A DNA stretch of 64,000 nucleotides from Burkholderiales bacterium. GTDB lineage: Bacteria; Pseudomonadota; Gammaproteobacteria; Burkholderiales; Burkholderiaceae_C. Shown piece after piece: positions 17,563 to 26,380 of the stretch. The position numbers were made by a program, and so were the translations under genes. Below the pieces are notes generated by a model. It saw only the letters and a list, made by a program, of their open reading frames with translations, had not been told where the DNA came from and did no database searches. The first letter of the stretch is position 1, and each line of letters starts with the position of its first letter. Location of the stretch: the NCBI GenBank assembly GCA_016223165.1, contig JACRPO010000002.1:1-64000 (forward strand). The letters are read 5' to 3'.

Positions 17563-18321
17563 ATGAGTTCGTCGACCCCCAAGTTCGCTGCCGTCACCGG
17601 CGCCGGCAGCGGCATCGGCCGCGCCTGTGCGCTCGGCCTGCTGAAGGAGGGCTGGGCCGTTGCGCTGCTCGGCCGCCGCGCCGACGCCCTGAAGGAGACC
17701 GCCTCGCTCGCGCCCGCCGGCGCGCGCACGCTCGCCGTGCCCTGCGACGTGGGCAGCGAGGAGCAGGTGGACAGCGCCTTCAAGACCATCGAGCGCGAGT
17801 TCGGGCGGCTGGACCTGCTCTTCAACAACGCCGGCATGGGGCTGCCCGCAACCACCCCCGACCTGGTCTCGGGCGCCGACTGGCGGCGCGTCGTCGACGC
17901 CAACCTCAACGGCTCGTTCTACTGCCTCTCGCAGGCCTTCAGGATCATGAAGGCGCAAGCGCCGATGGGCGGGCGCATCATCAACAACGGTTCGATCTCG
18001 GCCTACGCGCCGCGCCCGGGCAGCATCGCCTACACGGCGACCAAGCATGCGGTGAGCGGCCTCACCAGGACGGCGGCGCTCGACGGGCGGCCGTTCGACA
18101 TCGCGGTGGGCCAGATCGACATCGGCAACGCCGCCAGTGAGATGACGGCGCGCATGGTGGGTGGCGTGCCGCAGGCCGACGGCAGCATGCGGCCGGAGCC
18201 GCGCATGGACCTGCAGTCGGTGGTCGACGCCTTCCTCACCATGTCGCGCATGCCGCTCACCTCGAACATGCTGTTCGTCAACGTCATGGCCACCAAGATG
18301 CCCTTCGTGGGCCGCGGCTGA
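17563..18321 (+). CDS. SDR-family oxidoreductase
   Basis: 252 aa classical short-chain dehydrogenase. The cofactor motif is TGAGSGIG at ~11-18, then [11 protein letters not shown]. The Ser is in [14 protein letters not shown] and the catalytic YTATK follows. The cofactor loop has GRRADAL with Arg after the second strand, hinting at NADP. The C-terminus ends [11 protein letters not shown], as in SDRs of sugar-acid clusters. It probably oxidises the sugar or a deoxy-keto acid. A 161-bp palindromic element starts right at its stop codon. Confidence 0.88.
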   Translation: MSSSTPKFAAVTGAGSGIGRACALGLLKEGWAVALLGRRADALKETASLAPAGARTLAVPCDVGSEEQVDSAFKTIEREFGRLDLLFNNAGMGLPATTPDLVSGADWRRVVDANLNGSFYCLSQAFRIMKAQAPMGGRIINNGSISAYAPRPGSIAYTATKHAVSGLTRTAALDGRPFDIAVGQIDIGNAASEMTARMVGGVPQADGSMRPEPRMDLQSVVDAFLTMSRMPLTSNMLFVNVMATKMPFVGRG

Positions 18322-18481
18322 GAGCCTGTGAACGAATCATCCACACCCGCTCGCCACGCCAGAAGGCGCCGGCTCGTCGTTGCAAATGCTCGCCATATCA
18401 CCGGATATGGCTGCGCTTTGCGCCTAGATCCGACTCCTTCTGGCGCGCCGCTCGGGCGCGGCTGATTCATTCACAGGCTCT
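18321..18481. repeat. 161-bp palindromic element with terminal inverted repeats
   Basis: The left end AGAGCCTGTGAACGAATCAT matches the reverse complement of the right end at 18 of 20 bases. Inside are further inverted repeats: CGCCAGAAGG against CCTTCTGGCG, and CCATATC-ACC-GGATATGG. It has no coding capacity and sits inside an operon between two dehydrogenase genes. A truncated copy of its left end lies at 41251. It looks like a non-autonomous MITE or REP-type repeat. Confidence 0.8.
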
Positions 18482-18493
18482 GAGGAGGCGAGC

Positions 18494-19411
18494 ATGACCA
18501 ACGTCGGCTTCATCGGCGCCAGCGGCCTCATGGGCCACGGCATGGCGAAGAACCTGCTGGCCAAGGGGCACGCGCTCACGCTCACCGTGCACCGCAACCG
18601 CGAGCGCGTGGCCGACCTGCTGGCGGCCGGCGCGAAGGAGGCGAAGAACGCCGCCGAGCTGGCGAGCGCCGCCGCGGGCTGCGAGATGATCTTCATCTGC
18701 GTCACCGGCTCGCCGCAGGTGGAGATGAGCGTGCTCGGCGAGCAGGGCCTGCTCGCCGGCGCCGCGCAACGCAAGCCGGGCAGCCTCGTCATCGTCGACT
18801 GCTCGACGAGCGAACCCGATTCCAGCGCCCGCCTGCGCGAGCGCTGCGCCGCTGCCGGCGTGGGCTTCGTCGATGCGCCGCTGTCGCGCACGCCGGTGGA
18901 TGCCGAGGCCGGGCGCCTGAACGTGATGGTCGGCGCGACACCGGCCGACTTCGCGAAGCTCGAGCCGGTGCTGCGCGCCTTCGCCGAGAATGTCTTCCAC
19001 ATGGGCGGGCCGGGCGCGGGACACATCATCAAGCTGCTCAACAACTTCATCGCGCAGGCGATCTGCACCGCCACCGCCGAGGCCTTCGCCGTCGGCCAGC
19101 GCGCCGGCGTCGACGTGGGCAAGCTCGTCGAGCTCATCAGCGCCGGGCCGGTGAACAACGGCCTCTTCCAGGCCATGGCCAAGACGCTCACGGGCCAGAT
19201 GGACGCACTCAAGTTCGAGCTCGACAACGCGCGCAAGGACGTGCGCTACTACACCCACCTGGCCGAGGGCCTGGCCATCCCGTCGGTGATGGGCGAGGCC
19301 GTGCACCAGTCGCTCACGCTCGCCAGCGCGCTCGGCCATGGCCGCAAGTTCGTGCCGTCGCTCGTCGAGGCGCAGGAGCAGCTGAGCGGCGCCAGGCTGG
19401 TGCCCCGCTGA
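18494..19411 (+). CDS. Beta-hydroxyacid dehydrogenase family (HIBADH/GarR-like) oxidoreductase
   Basis: 305 aa. The N-terminal dinucleotide fold starts [23 protein letters not shown]; the usual GxGxMG has become GASGLMG. The substrate motif is [14 protein letters not shown] instead of the common DAPVSGG, and the catalytic Lys lies in [14 protein letters not shown]. The family includes tartronate-semialdehyde reductase and 3-hydroxyisobutyrate dehydrogenase. Here it probably reduces a semialdehyde or oxidises a hydroxy acid from sugar-acid breakdown. The altered substrate loop makes a simple GarR assignment unsafe. A GAGGAGG site precedes ATG 18494, just after the palindromic element. Confidence 0.85.
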   Translation: MTNVGFIGASGLMGHGMAKNLLAKGHALTLTVHRNRERVADLLAAGAKEAKNAAELASAAAGCEMIFICVTGSPQVEMSVLGEQGLLAGAAQRKPGSLVIVDCSTSEPDSSARLRERCAAAGVGFVDAPLSRTPVDAEAGRLNVMVGATPADFAKLEPVLRAFAENVFHMGGPGAGHIIKLLNNFIAQAICTATAEAFAVGQRAGVDVGKLVELISAGPVNNGLFQAMAKTLTGQMDALKFELDNARKDVRYYTHLAEGLAIPSVMGEAVHQSLTLASALGHGRKFVPSLVEAQEQLSGARLVPR

Positions 19412-19442
19412 CCGGCGGCCTCCGGTGCCCGATGCCCGAGCC

Positions 19443-20663
19443 ATGAAGATCACCGGCGCGCGCGTCATCGTCTGCAGCCCCGGGCGCAACTTCGTCACGC
19501 TGAAGATCGAGACCGACGCCGGCCTCACCGGCCTCGGCGATGCCTCGCTCAACGGGCGCGAGCTGGCGGTGGCGAGCTACCTCGCCGACCACGTCGTGCC
19601 GCTGCTCATCGGCCGCGATGCCTCGCGCATCGAGGACACCTGGCAGTACCTGTACCGCGGCGCCTACTGGCGGCGCGGGCCGGTGACGATGAGCGCCATC
19701 GCCGCGGTCGACACGGCGCTGTGGGACATCAAGGCCAAGGCGGCGGGCCTGCCGCTCTATCAACTGCTCGGCGGCGCCAGCCGCGAGCGCGTGCTCGTCT
19801 ATGCGCACGCCAACGGCCGCGACATCGCCGAGACGGTGGACGAGGTGCATCGCCACGCGGCGCTCGGCTATCGCGCCATCCGCGCCCAGAGCGGCGTGCC
19901 CGGGCTCGCCAAGGTCTACGGCGTCGCCACCGACGGCTCACCCGGTGGACGTTATGAGCCCGCCACCCGCGGCCTGCCCATCGAGCAGGACTGGGACAGC
20001 AGCCGCTACCTGCGCCACGCCCCGAAGCTCTTCGAGGCCGTGCGCGCGGCGATCGGCTGGGAGGTCGAGCTGCTGCACGACGTGCACCACCGCCTGACGC
20101 CGATCGAGGCGGCACGCCTGGGCAAGGACCTCGAGCCCTGCCGCCTCTTCTGGATAGAAGACGCGACACCGGCCGAGAACCCCGCGGCCTTCCGCCTCAT
20201 CCGCCAGCACACGACGACGCCGCTGGCCGTGGGCGAGATCTTCAACACCCTCTGGGACTGCAAGGACCTGATCGAGCAACAACTCATCGACTTCATCCGC
20301 ACGACCGTCGTGCACGCCGGCGGCATCACGCACCTGCGGCGCATCGCCGACCTCGCGGCGCTGTACCAGGTTCGCACCGGCAGCCACGGCGCCACCGACC
20401 TCTCGCCGGTGTGCATGGGCGCGGCGCTGCACTTCGACCTCTGGGTGCCCAACTTCGGCATCCAGGAGCACATGCCGCACGACGAAGCCACCGACGAGGT
20501 CTTCCCGCATGCCTACCGCTACGAGGCCGGCTTCATGCACCCGGGCGAGGCGCCGGGGCACGGCGTCGAGATCGACGAGAAGGTGGCCGCGAAGTACCCG
20601 TACGAGCGCGCCTACCTGCCCGTGAACCGCTTGCAGCGTGACGGCACGCTGTGGGACTGGTGA
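19443..20663 (+). CDS. manD: D-mannonate dehydratase family protein (ManD, enolase superfamily)
   Basis: 406 aa, the size of ManD/RspA proteins, from ATG 19443 (homologues begin MKI; an ATG six codons upstream is possible). Features: [25 protein letters not shown], the cap region, [21 protein letters not shown] with the metal Asp and catalytic His, [24 protein letters not shown] and [17 protein letters not shown]. It dehydrates D-mannonate (or D-gluconate in low-activity members) to 2-keto-3-deoxy-D-gluconate with Mg2+. The next gene encodes fructuronate reductase, the preceding step of the hexuronate route, which supports mannonate as substrate. Confidence 0.9.
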   Translation: MKITGARVIVCSPGRNFVTLKIETDAGLTGLGDASLNGRELAVASYLADHVVPLLIGRDASRIEDTWQYLYRGAYWRRGPVTMSAIAAVDTALWDIKAKAAGLPLYQLLGGASRERVLVYAHANGRDIAETVDEVHRHAALGYRAIRAQSGVPGLAKVYGVATDGSPGGRYEPATRGLPIEQDWDSSRYLRHAPKLFEAVRAAIGWEVELLHDVHHRLTPIEAARLGKDLEPCRLFWIEDATPAENPAAFRLIRQHTTTPLAVGEIFNTLWDCKDLIEQQLIDFIRTTVVHAGGITHLRRIADLAALYQVRTGSHGATDLSPVCMGAALHFDLWVPNFGIQEHMPHDEATDEVFPHAYRYEAGFMHPGEAPGHGVEIDEKVAAKYPYERAYLPVNRLQRDGTLWDW

Positions 20664-20688
20664 CGGGCCACGACCGATCTCGGCCGCG

Positions 20689-20715
20689 ACCGCGACCGCG
20701 ACCGCGACAGCGAGG
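20689..20715. repeat. 6-bp mini-tandem repeat (GACCGC type)
   Basis: About four units of CGCGAC in a row fill the spacer between the mannonate dehydratase and fructuronate reductase genes. Confidence 0.7.
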
Positions 20716-20729
20716 GGCGCGCTGACCCG

Positions 20730-22295
20730 ATGGACGACGACCCGCTCAGCTTCGCAGCCACCGAACCGTACGCCGACGCCTTGCCGCGCCTGCAGCCGGC
20801 GGCGCTCGCCGGGCTGCCCGACGCGGTGGCGCGGCCGCTCTACAACCGCACCGAGCTGCGCGCCGGCATCGTGCACCTGGGGCTCGGCTCGTTCGCGCGC
20901 GCCTTCCTCGGGGTCGTCAACGAGACGGCCATCCACGCCGGCGGCGAACCGCACTTCGGCATCGTCGGCGTCTCGCTGCGCAGCCCCGCGGTGCGCGACG
21001 CGCTCGCGCCGCAGCAGGGCCTGTACACAGTGGCGCGGCGCGACGCCGACGCCACCGGGACACCGCGCTCGCGCCTGCAGGTCATCGGCAACCTCATCGG
21101 CCAGCTCGTCGCGCCCGAGGACCCGAAGGCGGTGCTCGAGGCCATTGCGGCGCGCGCGACGCGCATCGTCAGCCTCACCGTCACCGAGAAGGGCTACGCG
21201 CACGACCCGGCGAGCGGCCGCCTGCGCGAAGACCACCCCGACATCGCGCACGACCTGCAGACGGGCGGCCAGGCCTCCGACGCGCCGCGCAGCGTCATCG
21301 GTTTCATCGTGCACGGCCTGGCGCTGCGGCGGGCGCGCCGCCTGCCGCCGGTGACGCTGCTGAGCCTGGACAACCTGCCGCACAACGGGCGCACGCTGCA
21401 AAGCCTGGTGATCGCCTTCGCGCGCCGCGTCGACCCGGCCCTGGCCGAGTGGATCGAGAGGCAATGCACCTTCCCGAGCAGCATGGTCGACCGCATCGTG
21501 CCGGCCACCACCGAGGCCGACCGCGCGCAGGTCGCCGCCGCGCTGGGCTATCGCGACGCCTGGCCGGTCATCGCGGAGCCCTATCTCGACTGGGTCGTCG
21601 AAGACCGCTTCGCCGCCGGCCGGCCCGACTGGCACCTCGCGGGGGCACGCTGCGTGTCCGACGCCTCGGCCTGGGAGCAGCTGAAGCTGCGCGCCGTGAA
21701 CGGCAGCCACTCGGCGCTCGCCTACCTCGGTGCAATGGCCGGCTGGCGCACCGTCGACGAGGCCGTCGCGCAGCCCGAGATGCGCGCCTTCGTGCACGCC
21801 ATGCTCACCGCCGAGGTGCGCTCGACGCTGCCGCCGCTGCCGAGCCTGGACTTCGAGCGTTATGTGCGCGGCCTGCTCGAGCGCTTCGCCAACCCGGCGC
21901 TCGCGCACCGGCTGCAGCAGATCGCCATGGACGGCTCGCAGAAGCTGCCGCAGCGCCTGCTCGCCACGATCGAGCAGCGCCTGGCCGGCGGGGAGTCGAT
22001 CGCGCGGCTGGCGCTTGCCGTCGCCGCCTGGATGCACTACCTGCGCGGCATCGACGAATGGGGCCGCCCCTACCCGATCGACGATCCGCTCGCCGAGGCC
22101 CTGGCCGCGGCGCGCTCGGCCGCCGAAGGCGAAGCGACGCTGCGCGAACGCGTCGGCGCCTTCACGCACTTCGCGCCGGTCTTCGGCGACCTCGCCGGCC
22201 ACGCGACGCTCGTCGACGCGCTCACCAAGGCCCTGGCCAGCCTGCAGGGCGTGGGCGTGCGCACGACGCTGGCGCACTGGGCGCGCAGCGACTGA
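20730..22295 (+). CDS. uxuB: Mannitol dehydrogenase-family protein, probable fructuronate reductase
   Basis: 521 aa polyol-specific long-chain dehydrogenase. The cofactor site is IVHLGLGSFARAFLGVV near 48. Family motifs are SLTVTEKGYAHD, LLSLDNLPHNGRTLQSL, CTFPSSMVDRIVPATTEAD, and the active-site stretch LKLRAVNGSHSALAYLG. It reduces D-fructuronate to D-mannonate with NADH, or works in reverse. Adjacent to manD, the pair covers fructuronate to KDG. Tagaturonate or mannitol/arabinitol activities are possible alternatives in this family. Confidence 0.88.
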   Translation: MDDDPLSFAATEPYADALPRLQPAALAGLPDAVARPLYNRTELRAGIVHLGLGSFARAFLGVVNETAIHAGGEPHFGIVGVSLRSPAVRDALAPQQGLYTVARRDADATGTPRSRLQVIGNLIGQLVAPEDPKAVLEAIAARATRIVSLTVTEKGYAHDPASGRLREDHPDIAHDLQTGGQASDAPRSVIGFIVHGLALRRARRLPPVTLLSLDNLPHNGRTLQSLVIAFARRVDPALAEWIERQCTFPSSMVDRIVPATTEADRAQVAAALGYRDAWPVIAEPYLDWVVEDRFAAGRPDWHLAGARCVSDASAWEQLKLRAVNGSHSALAYLGAMAGWRTVDEAVAQPEMRAFVHAMLTAEVRSTLPPLPSLDFERYVRGLLERFANPALAHRLQQIAMDGSQKLPQRLLATIEQRLAGGESIARLALAVAAWMHYLRGIDEWGRPYPIDDPLAEALAAARSAAEGEATLRERVGAFTHFAPVFGDLAGHATLVDALTKALASLQGVGVRTTLAHWARSD

Positions 22296-22326
22296 ACGCG
22301 GGGCCGAGCGCCGGGCGGTACGCCCC

Positions 22327-22343
22327 GCGGGTAATCACGCAAG
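22327..22343 (+). promoter_or_regulatory. Shared upstream motif GCGGGTAATCACGCAAG
   Basis: Matches 9864-9880 at 15 of 17 bases. It lies between uxuB and the GntR gene, ~30 bases ahead of a perfect dyad, suggesting a new transcript begins here rather than read-through from uxuB. Confidence 0.4.
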
Positions 22344-22371
22344 GCGGCGGCCGGGTCCCCATGGAGAATAG

Positions 22372-22394
22372 GTCAAGTGGCCTGACCACTTGAC
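22372..22394. promoter_or_regulatory. Perfect dyad operator upstream of GntR gene
   Basis: Arms GTCAAGTGG and CCACTTGAC flank CCTGA, a perfect 9-bp inverted repeat whose centre TGGCCTGACCA resembles FadR-type half-sites. It ends 30 bases before the regulator start. The natural reading is autoregulation by the regulator encoded at 22425, possibly also controlling the TRAP operon. Confidence 0.6.
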
Positions 22395-22424
22395 AACCCG
22401 GCTTCCACCCCCGTCCCACCGACC

Positions 22425-23234
22425 ATGCCGCTGCACACCATCGAGTCGCGGCGCCTTTACCGGCAGATCGCCGATCAGATACGCGCCGGCATCCACGCCG
22501 GCGAGTATCCGGCCGGCAGCCGCCTGCCGGCCGAGCGCGACCTCGCGCAGCAGCTCGGCGTCTCGCGGCCCTCGGTGCGCGAGGCGCTCATCGCGCTCGA
22601 GGTCGAAGGCCTGGTCGACGTGCGGGTCGGCTCCGGCGTGCACGTGCTCGACGGCACGGCCGCGGCCCGCAGCGGCCGCCGCCTCGGGAACGCCTGCGGT
22701 CCGTTCGAGATCATGCACGCGCGCCGCGTCGTCGAGGGCGAACTGGCGGCCATCGCCGCCCGGCGCATGACCCGGTCCCAGCTGGCGGGCCTGCGCGCAG
22801 TGCTCGGCACCATGGCCGCCGACATCGCTGCCGGCCACATGCCCCTGCTCGGCGACCGCCAGTTCCACCTGCGCGTGGCCGAGGCGGCCGACAACGGGCC
22901 CCTGCTGCGCACCGTGACCGAGCTCTACGACGAACGCAACAACCCGCTCTTCGAGACCTTCGGCCAGCACTTCGAGAGCGAGCGCACCTGGCGCCTGGCG
23001 CTCGCGGAGCACGAGGCCGTGGTCGAGGCCATCGCAGCGCGCAACGCCGAAGCCGCGCGCCAGGCGATGCAGCGGCATCTGCAACGCTCGCAACACCGCT
23101 ATGCGCACATCGCGGTGGACGCGATCGATGCCCCCGCGGCCACGCCCAGGCTGGCGTCGGCCCCGCCGCCGCAGGCCCGCGGCGGCGCGCTGCACGAGCA
23201 CCGCATGACCCGCGCGCGAAGCGCGGCCCGATGA
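22425..23234 (+). CDS. GntR/FadR-family regulator (UxuR/ExuR-like)
   Basis: 269 aa. Its winged HTH at ~8-75 reads RLYRQIADQIRAGIHAGEYPAGSRLPAERDLAQQLGVSRPSVREALIALEVEGLV. The FCD domain starts near 90 (FEIMHARRVVEGELAAIAARRM) and has FHLRVAEAADNGPL and LAEHEAVVEAIAARNAEAARQAMQRHL with metal-type His residues. Such proteins sense hexuronates or aldonates and repress their catabolic genes. It stands directly upstream of the TRAP importer and mannonate-type genes. The C-terminal ~35 residues are Ala/Pro/Arg-rich and probably disordered. Confidence 0.9.
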   Translation: MPLHTIESRRLYRQIADQIRAGIHAGEYPAGSRLPAERDLAQQLGVSRPSVREALIALEVEGLVDVRVGSGVHVLDGTAAARSGRRLGNACGPFEIMHARRVVEGELAAIAARRMTRSQLAGLRAVLGTMAADIAAGHMPLLGDRQFHLRVAEAADNGPLLRTVTELYDERNNPLFETFGQHFESERTWRLALAEHEAVVEAIAARNAEAARQAMQRHLQRSQHRYAHIAVDAIDAPAATPRLASAPPPQARGGALHEHRMTRARSAAR

Positions 23235-23310
23235 ACCGTCACACCGAGGTCCGGGTCGTGGCGGCCTGACCTTGCCCCTGTCCCATCCGCCACCCAAACA
23301 GGAGACACCG

Positions 23311-24300
23311 ATGAAGCGCACCCTTTTGAAGTCGATGCTTGCCACGACCGCCTCGGCCGCGATGGTCGCGCTGGCAGTCGCGGGCAGCGCCTTCGCGCAG
23401 ACCAAGCTCAAGTGGGCGCATGTCTACGAGACGAGCGAGCCCTACCACACCGAGAGCGTGTGGGCGGCCGAGGAGATCAAGAAGCGCACCAACGGCAAGT
23501 TCGACATCCAGGTCTTCCCCGCCAGCTCGCTCGGCAAGGAGACCGACATCAACCAGGGCATGCAGCTCGGCACGGTCGACATGATCATCTCCGGCCCGAG
23601 CTTCGCGGCGCGCTCGTACCCGCGCCTGGGCATCGCCTACTACCCGTTCATCTTCCGCGACGCCGACCACCTGCTCGCTTACAGCAAGAGCGACGTCTTC
23701 AAGGAAATGATCGAGGGTTATCGCGCCAAGACCGGCATCCAGATCCTCGCCTACACCTACTACGGCGCGCGCCACACCACGAGCCAGACCGCGTTCACCA
23801 ACTGCGCCGGCATGAAGGGCCTGAAGATCCGCGTGCCGGACGTGCCGGTCTACGTGGCGACTCCCAAAGCCTGCGGCGCCAACCCGACGCCGCTCGCCTT
23901 CGCCGAGGTGTACCTTGCGCTGCAGAACAAGACGGTCGATGCGCAGGAGAACCCGCTGACGACGATCGAGGCGAAGAAGTTCTACGAGGTGCAGAAGCAC
24001 ATCATGCTCACCGGCCACGTCGTCGACGGCCTCACCACGCAGGTGGCGCCGCATGTGTGGAACAAGCTCAGCGACGCCGAGAAGAAGATCTTCACCGAGG
24101 TCGCCCTCGAGGCGGCTGCCCGCGCCACGGCGCAGATCAAGAAGCGCGAGGCCGAGCTCGTGGCCGAGTTCAAGAAGAAGGGCCTGGGCGTGCACGAGGT
24201 CGATCGCAAGAGCTTCGTCGACGCGGTGCTGAAGTCCACCAGCGTCGAGTCGCTCGGCTTCGACAAGAAGGACTACGACCGCATCGTCGGCATCAAGTAG
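23311..24300 (+). CDS. dctP: TRAP transporter substrate-binding protein (DctP family)
   Basis: 329 aa from ATG 23311, preceded by AGGAGAC; an in-frame upstream ATG lacks a ribosome site. A signal peptide occupies ~1-30 (SAAMVALAVAGSAFA). The mature part has LKWAHVYETSEPYHTESVWAAEEIKKRTNGKFDIQVFPASSLGKETDINQG and the ligand-binding Arg in GLKIRVPDVPVY, followed by the conserved ALQNKTVDAQENPLTTI region. It binds an organic acid in the periplasm and delivers it to the DctQM membrane pair. The cluster context points to a sugar acid, but the ligand is not fixed by sequence. Confidence 0.92.
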   Translation: MKRTLLKSMLATTASAAMVALAVAGSAFAQTKLKWAHVYETSEPYHTESVWAAEEIKKRTNGKFDIQVFPASSLGKETDINQGMQLGTVDMIISGPSFAARSYPRLGIAYYPFIFRDADHLLAYSKSDVFKEMIEGYRAKTGIQILAYTYYGARHTTSQTAFTNCAGMKGLKIRVPDVPVYVATPKACGANPTPLAFAEVYLALQNKTVDAQENPLTTIEAKKFYEVQKHIMLTGHVVDGLTTQVAPHVWNKLSDAEKKIFTEVALEAAARATAQIKKREAELVAEFKKKGLGVHEVDRKSFVDAVLKSTSVESLGFDKKDYDRIVGIK

Positions 24301-24340
24301 CCGCGCACATGCGTCGCGAGCTGCGCTCGAAGGCCCGGAC

Positions 24341-24910
24341 ATGACCATCGATATCGATTCCGGCCCCAAGGTGATGGGCGATGACGGCGAGTTCCACGTC
24401 ACCGACGAGGCCGTGGATCTCTCGGGCACGCCCGCCGAGGGCTGGATCGCGCTGCTGCTCTTCTGGGCCCTGGCCGGCGTCGTGTTCACGCAGTTCGTGA
24501 CGCGCTACGTGCTCAACGACTCGGCCTCCTGGACCGAGGAGATCGCGCGCTACCTGCTCATCGGCACCGTCTTCGTCGGCGCCGCCATCGGCGTGGCGAA
24601 GAACAACCACATCCAGGTCGACCTGCTCTACCGCTACCTGCCGGCCACGCCGTCACGCTGGCTCTCGCGCCTCGTGGACCTGCTGCGCACGGCCTTCTTC
24701 GCCGCCATGACGGTGCTCACGGTGATGATGATGCAGAAGATGGGCAGCTACCAGATGACCATCGTCGACCTGCCGATGAACATCGTCTACAGCGTGTGCC
24801 TGTTCGGCTTCGCGGCGATGGCGCTGCGTTCGGTGTGGGTGGCCAAGGTGCACTGGCAACGCGGCTACAGCGTGCTCGAGCGGCCCGACTCGACCATGCA
24901 GGACCGCTGA
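24341..24910 (+). CDS. dctQ: TRAP transporter small membrane subunit (DctQ)
   Basis: 189 aa with four membrane helices, beginning after a ~35-residue cytoplasmic N-terminal tail that is longer than usual. Family motifs are FTQFVTRYVLNDSASWTEEIARYLLIGTVFVGAAIGVAKNNHIQVDLLYRYLP. It pairs with the DctM subunit to form the sodium-driven channel. Positioned 40 bases after dctP and 30 bases before dctM, clearly one operon. Confidence 0.9.
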   Translation: MTIDIDSGPKVMGDDGEFHVTDEAVDLSGTPAEGWIALLLFWALAGVVFTQFVTRYVLNDSASWTEEIARYLLIGTVFVGAAIGVAKNNHIQVDLLYRYLPATPSRWLSRLVDLLRTAFFAAMTVLTVMMMQKMGSYQMTIVDLPMNIVYSVCLFGFAAMALRSVWVAKVHWQRGYSVLERPDSTMQDR

Positions 24911-24940
24911 CCCGCTGCCAAGGCACCGCCACGACACACC

Positions 24941-26347
24941 ATGCTCAAGGTCCTGTTTCTCTTCCTCATGGCCAGCGGCCTGCCCGTTGCCATCGCCATG
25001 GCCGGCAGCTCGCTGGTCTACATCCTGATCAGCGGCGACCTGCCGCCTTTCGCGGTGGTGCACCGCATGATCGGCGGCATCGACAGCTTCCCGCTGCTTG
25101 CCGTGCCCTTCTTCATCCTCGCCGGCAACCTGATGAACAACGCCGGCATCACCAACCGCATCTACAACTTCGCACTCGCGCTCGTCGGCTGGCTCAAGGG
25201 CGGCCTCGGGCACGTCAACGTCGTCGGCTCGGTCATCTTCGCCGGCATGAGCGGCACGGCCATCGCCGACGCCGCCGGCCTCGGCACCGTCGAGATCAAG
25301 GCCATGAGGGACCACGGCTACGCGCCCGAGTTCGCGGTGGGCGTCACCGCGGCGTCGGCCACGCTCGGGCCCATCATCCCGCCCAGCCTGCCCTTCGTCA
25401 TCTACGCGATGATGGCCAACGTCTCGGTGGGTGCGCTCTTCATGGCCGGTCTGCTGCCCGGCATCCTGATGGCGGTGATGATGATGATCACCGTCGCCTG
25501 GTTTGCCCACAAGAACAAGTGGGGCGGCGACGTGAAGTTCAGCGCCACGCGATTCGGCCGCGCGCTGATCGAACTGGCGATCGTCGCCGCCTCGCCGGTG
25601 CTCACCTACTACGCCGCGCAGGCCGCCACCGACGCCGGCTGGCCGGCGCAGCCGGTGGTCATCGGCGCCATCGCGCTGCTCTTCCTCGCCGACTGGAAGT
25701 GGAAGTTCCAGGCCGTGCTGCCCATCATGACGCCGGTGCTGCTCATCGGCGGCATGACCACGGGCCTGTTCACGCCCACCGAGGGCGCCATCGCGGCCAG
25801 CGCCTGGGCGCTGTTCCTGGGCATCGCCTGGTATCGCACGATGAGCTGGAAGCTCTTCGTCAAGATCAGCCTCGACTCGGTAGAGACAACGGCGACGGTG
25901 ATGTTCATCGTCGCCGCGGCATCGATCTTCGGCTGGATGCTCACCGCCACCGGCGTCACCGCCGACATCGCCAAGTGGGTGCTGGCGGTGACCAAGGAGC
26001 CGTGGCTCTTCCTGCTCATGGCCAACCTGCTGATGCTCTTCGTCGGCTGCTTCCTCGAGCCGACGGCGGCCATCACCATCCTCGTGCCGATCCTGCTGCC
26101 GATCGCGCGCCAGCTCGGCGTCGACCCGGTGCACTTCGGGCTCGTGATGGTGCTCAACCTGATGATCGGCCTCTTGCACCCGCCGATGGGCATGGTGCTC
26201 TTCGTGCTGGCGCGCGTGGCCAAGCTGAGCGTCGAGCGCACGACGGTGGCCATCCTGCCCTGGCTGGTGCCGCTGCTGATGGCGCTGGTGATCCTCACCT
26301 ACGTGCCTTCGATCTCGCTGTGGCTGCCGCGCCTTTCCGGGCTGTAG
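24941..26347 (+). CDS. dctM: TRAP transporter large membrane subunit (DctM)
   Basis: 468 aa with about twelve membrane segments. DctM hallmarks: GSSLVYILISGDLPPFAVVHRMIGGIDSFPLLAVPFFILAGNLMN, VVGSVIFAGMSGTAIADAAGLGTVEIKAM, LGPIIPPSLPFVIYA, GLFTPTEGAIAASAWAL and LLHPPMGMVLFV. It is the transport-catalysing subunit that couples sugar-acid import to the sodium gradient. The middle (residues ~205-250, around FLADWKWKFQAVLP) is somewhat longer than in minimal DctM proteins. Confidence 0.92.
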   Translation: MLKVLFLFLMASGLPVAIAMAGSSLVYILISGDLPPFAVVHRMIGGIDSFPLLAVPFFILAGNLMNNAGITNRIYNFALALVGWLKGGLGHVNVVGSVIFAGMSGTAIADAAGLGTVEIKAMRDHGYAPEFAVGVTAASATLGPIIPPSLPFVIYAMMANVSVGALFMAGLLPGILMAVMMMITVAWFAHKNKWGGDVKFSATRFGRALIELAIVAASPVLTYYAAQAATDAGWPAQPVVIGAIALLFLADWKWKFQAVLPIMTPVLLIGGMTTGLFTPTEGAIAASAWALFLGIAWYRTMSWKLFVKISLDSVETTATVMFIVAAASIFGWMLTATGVTADIAKWVLAVTKEPWLFLLMANLLMLFVGCFLEPTAAITILVPILLPIARQLGVDPVHFGLVMVLNLMIGLLHPPMGMVLFVLARVAKLSVERTTVAILPWLVPLLMALVILTYVPSISLWLPRLSGL

Positions 26348-26380
26348 TCCGGGCCCTGGACGCGCGCCGGGAGAGTGACG

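Noticed and set aside
18321..18481. Riboswitch or structured ncRNA between two dehydrogenase genes
   Set aside because: Terminal inverted repeats and a second partial copy at 41251 fit a dispersed repeat better; an RNA role cannot be excluded.
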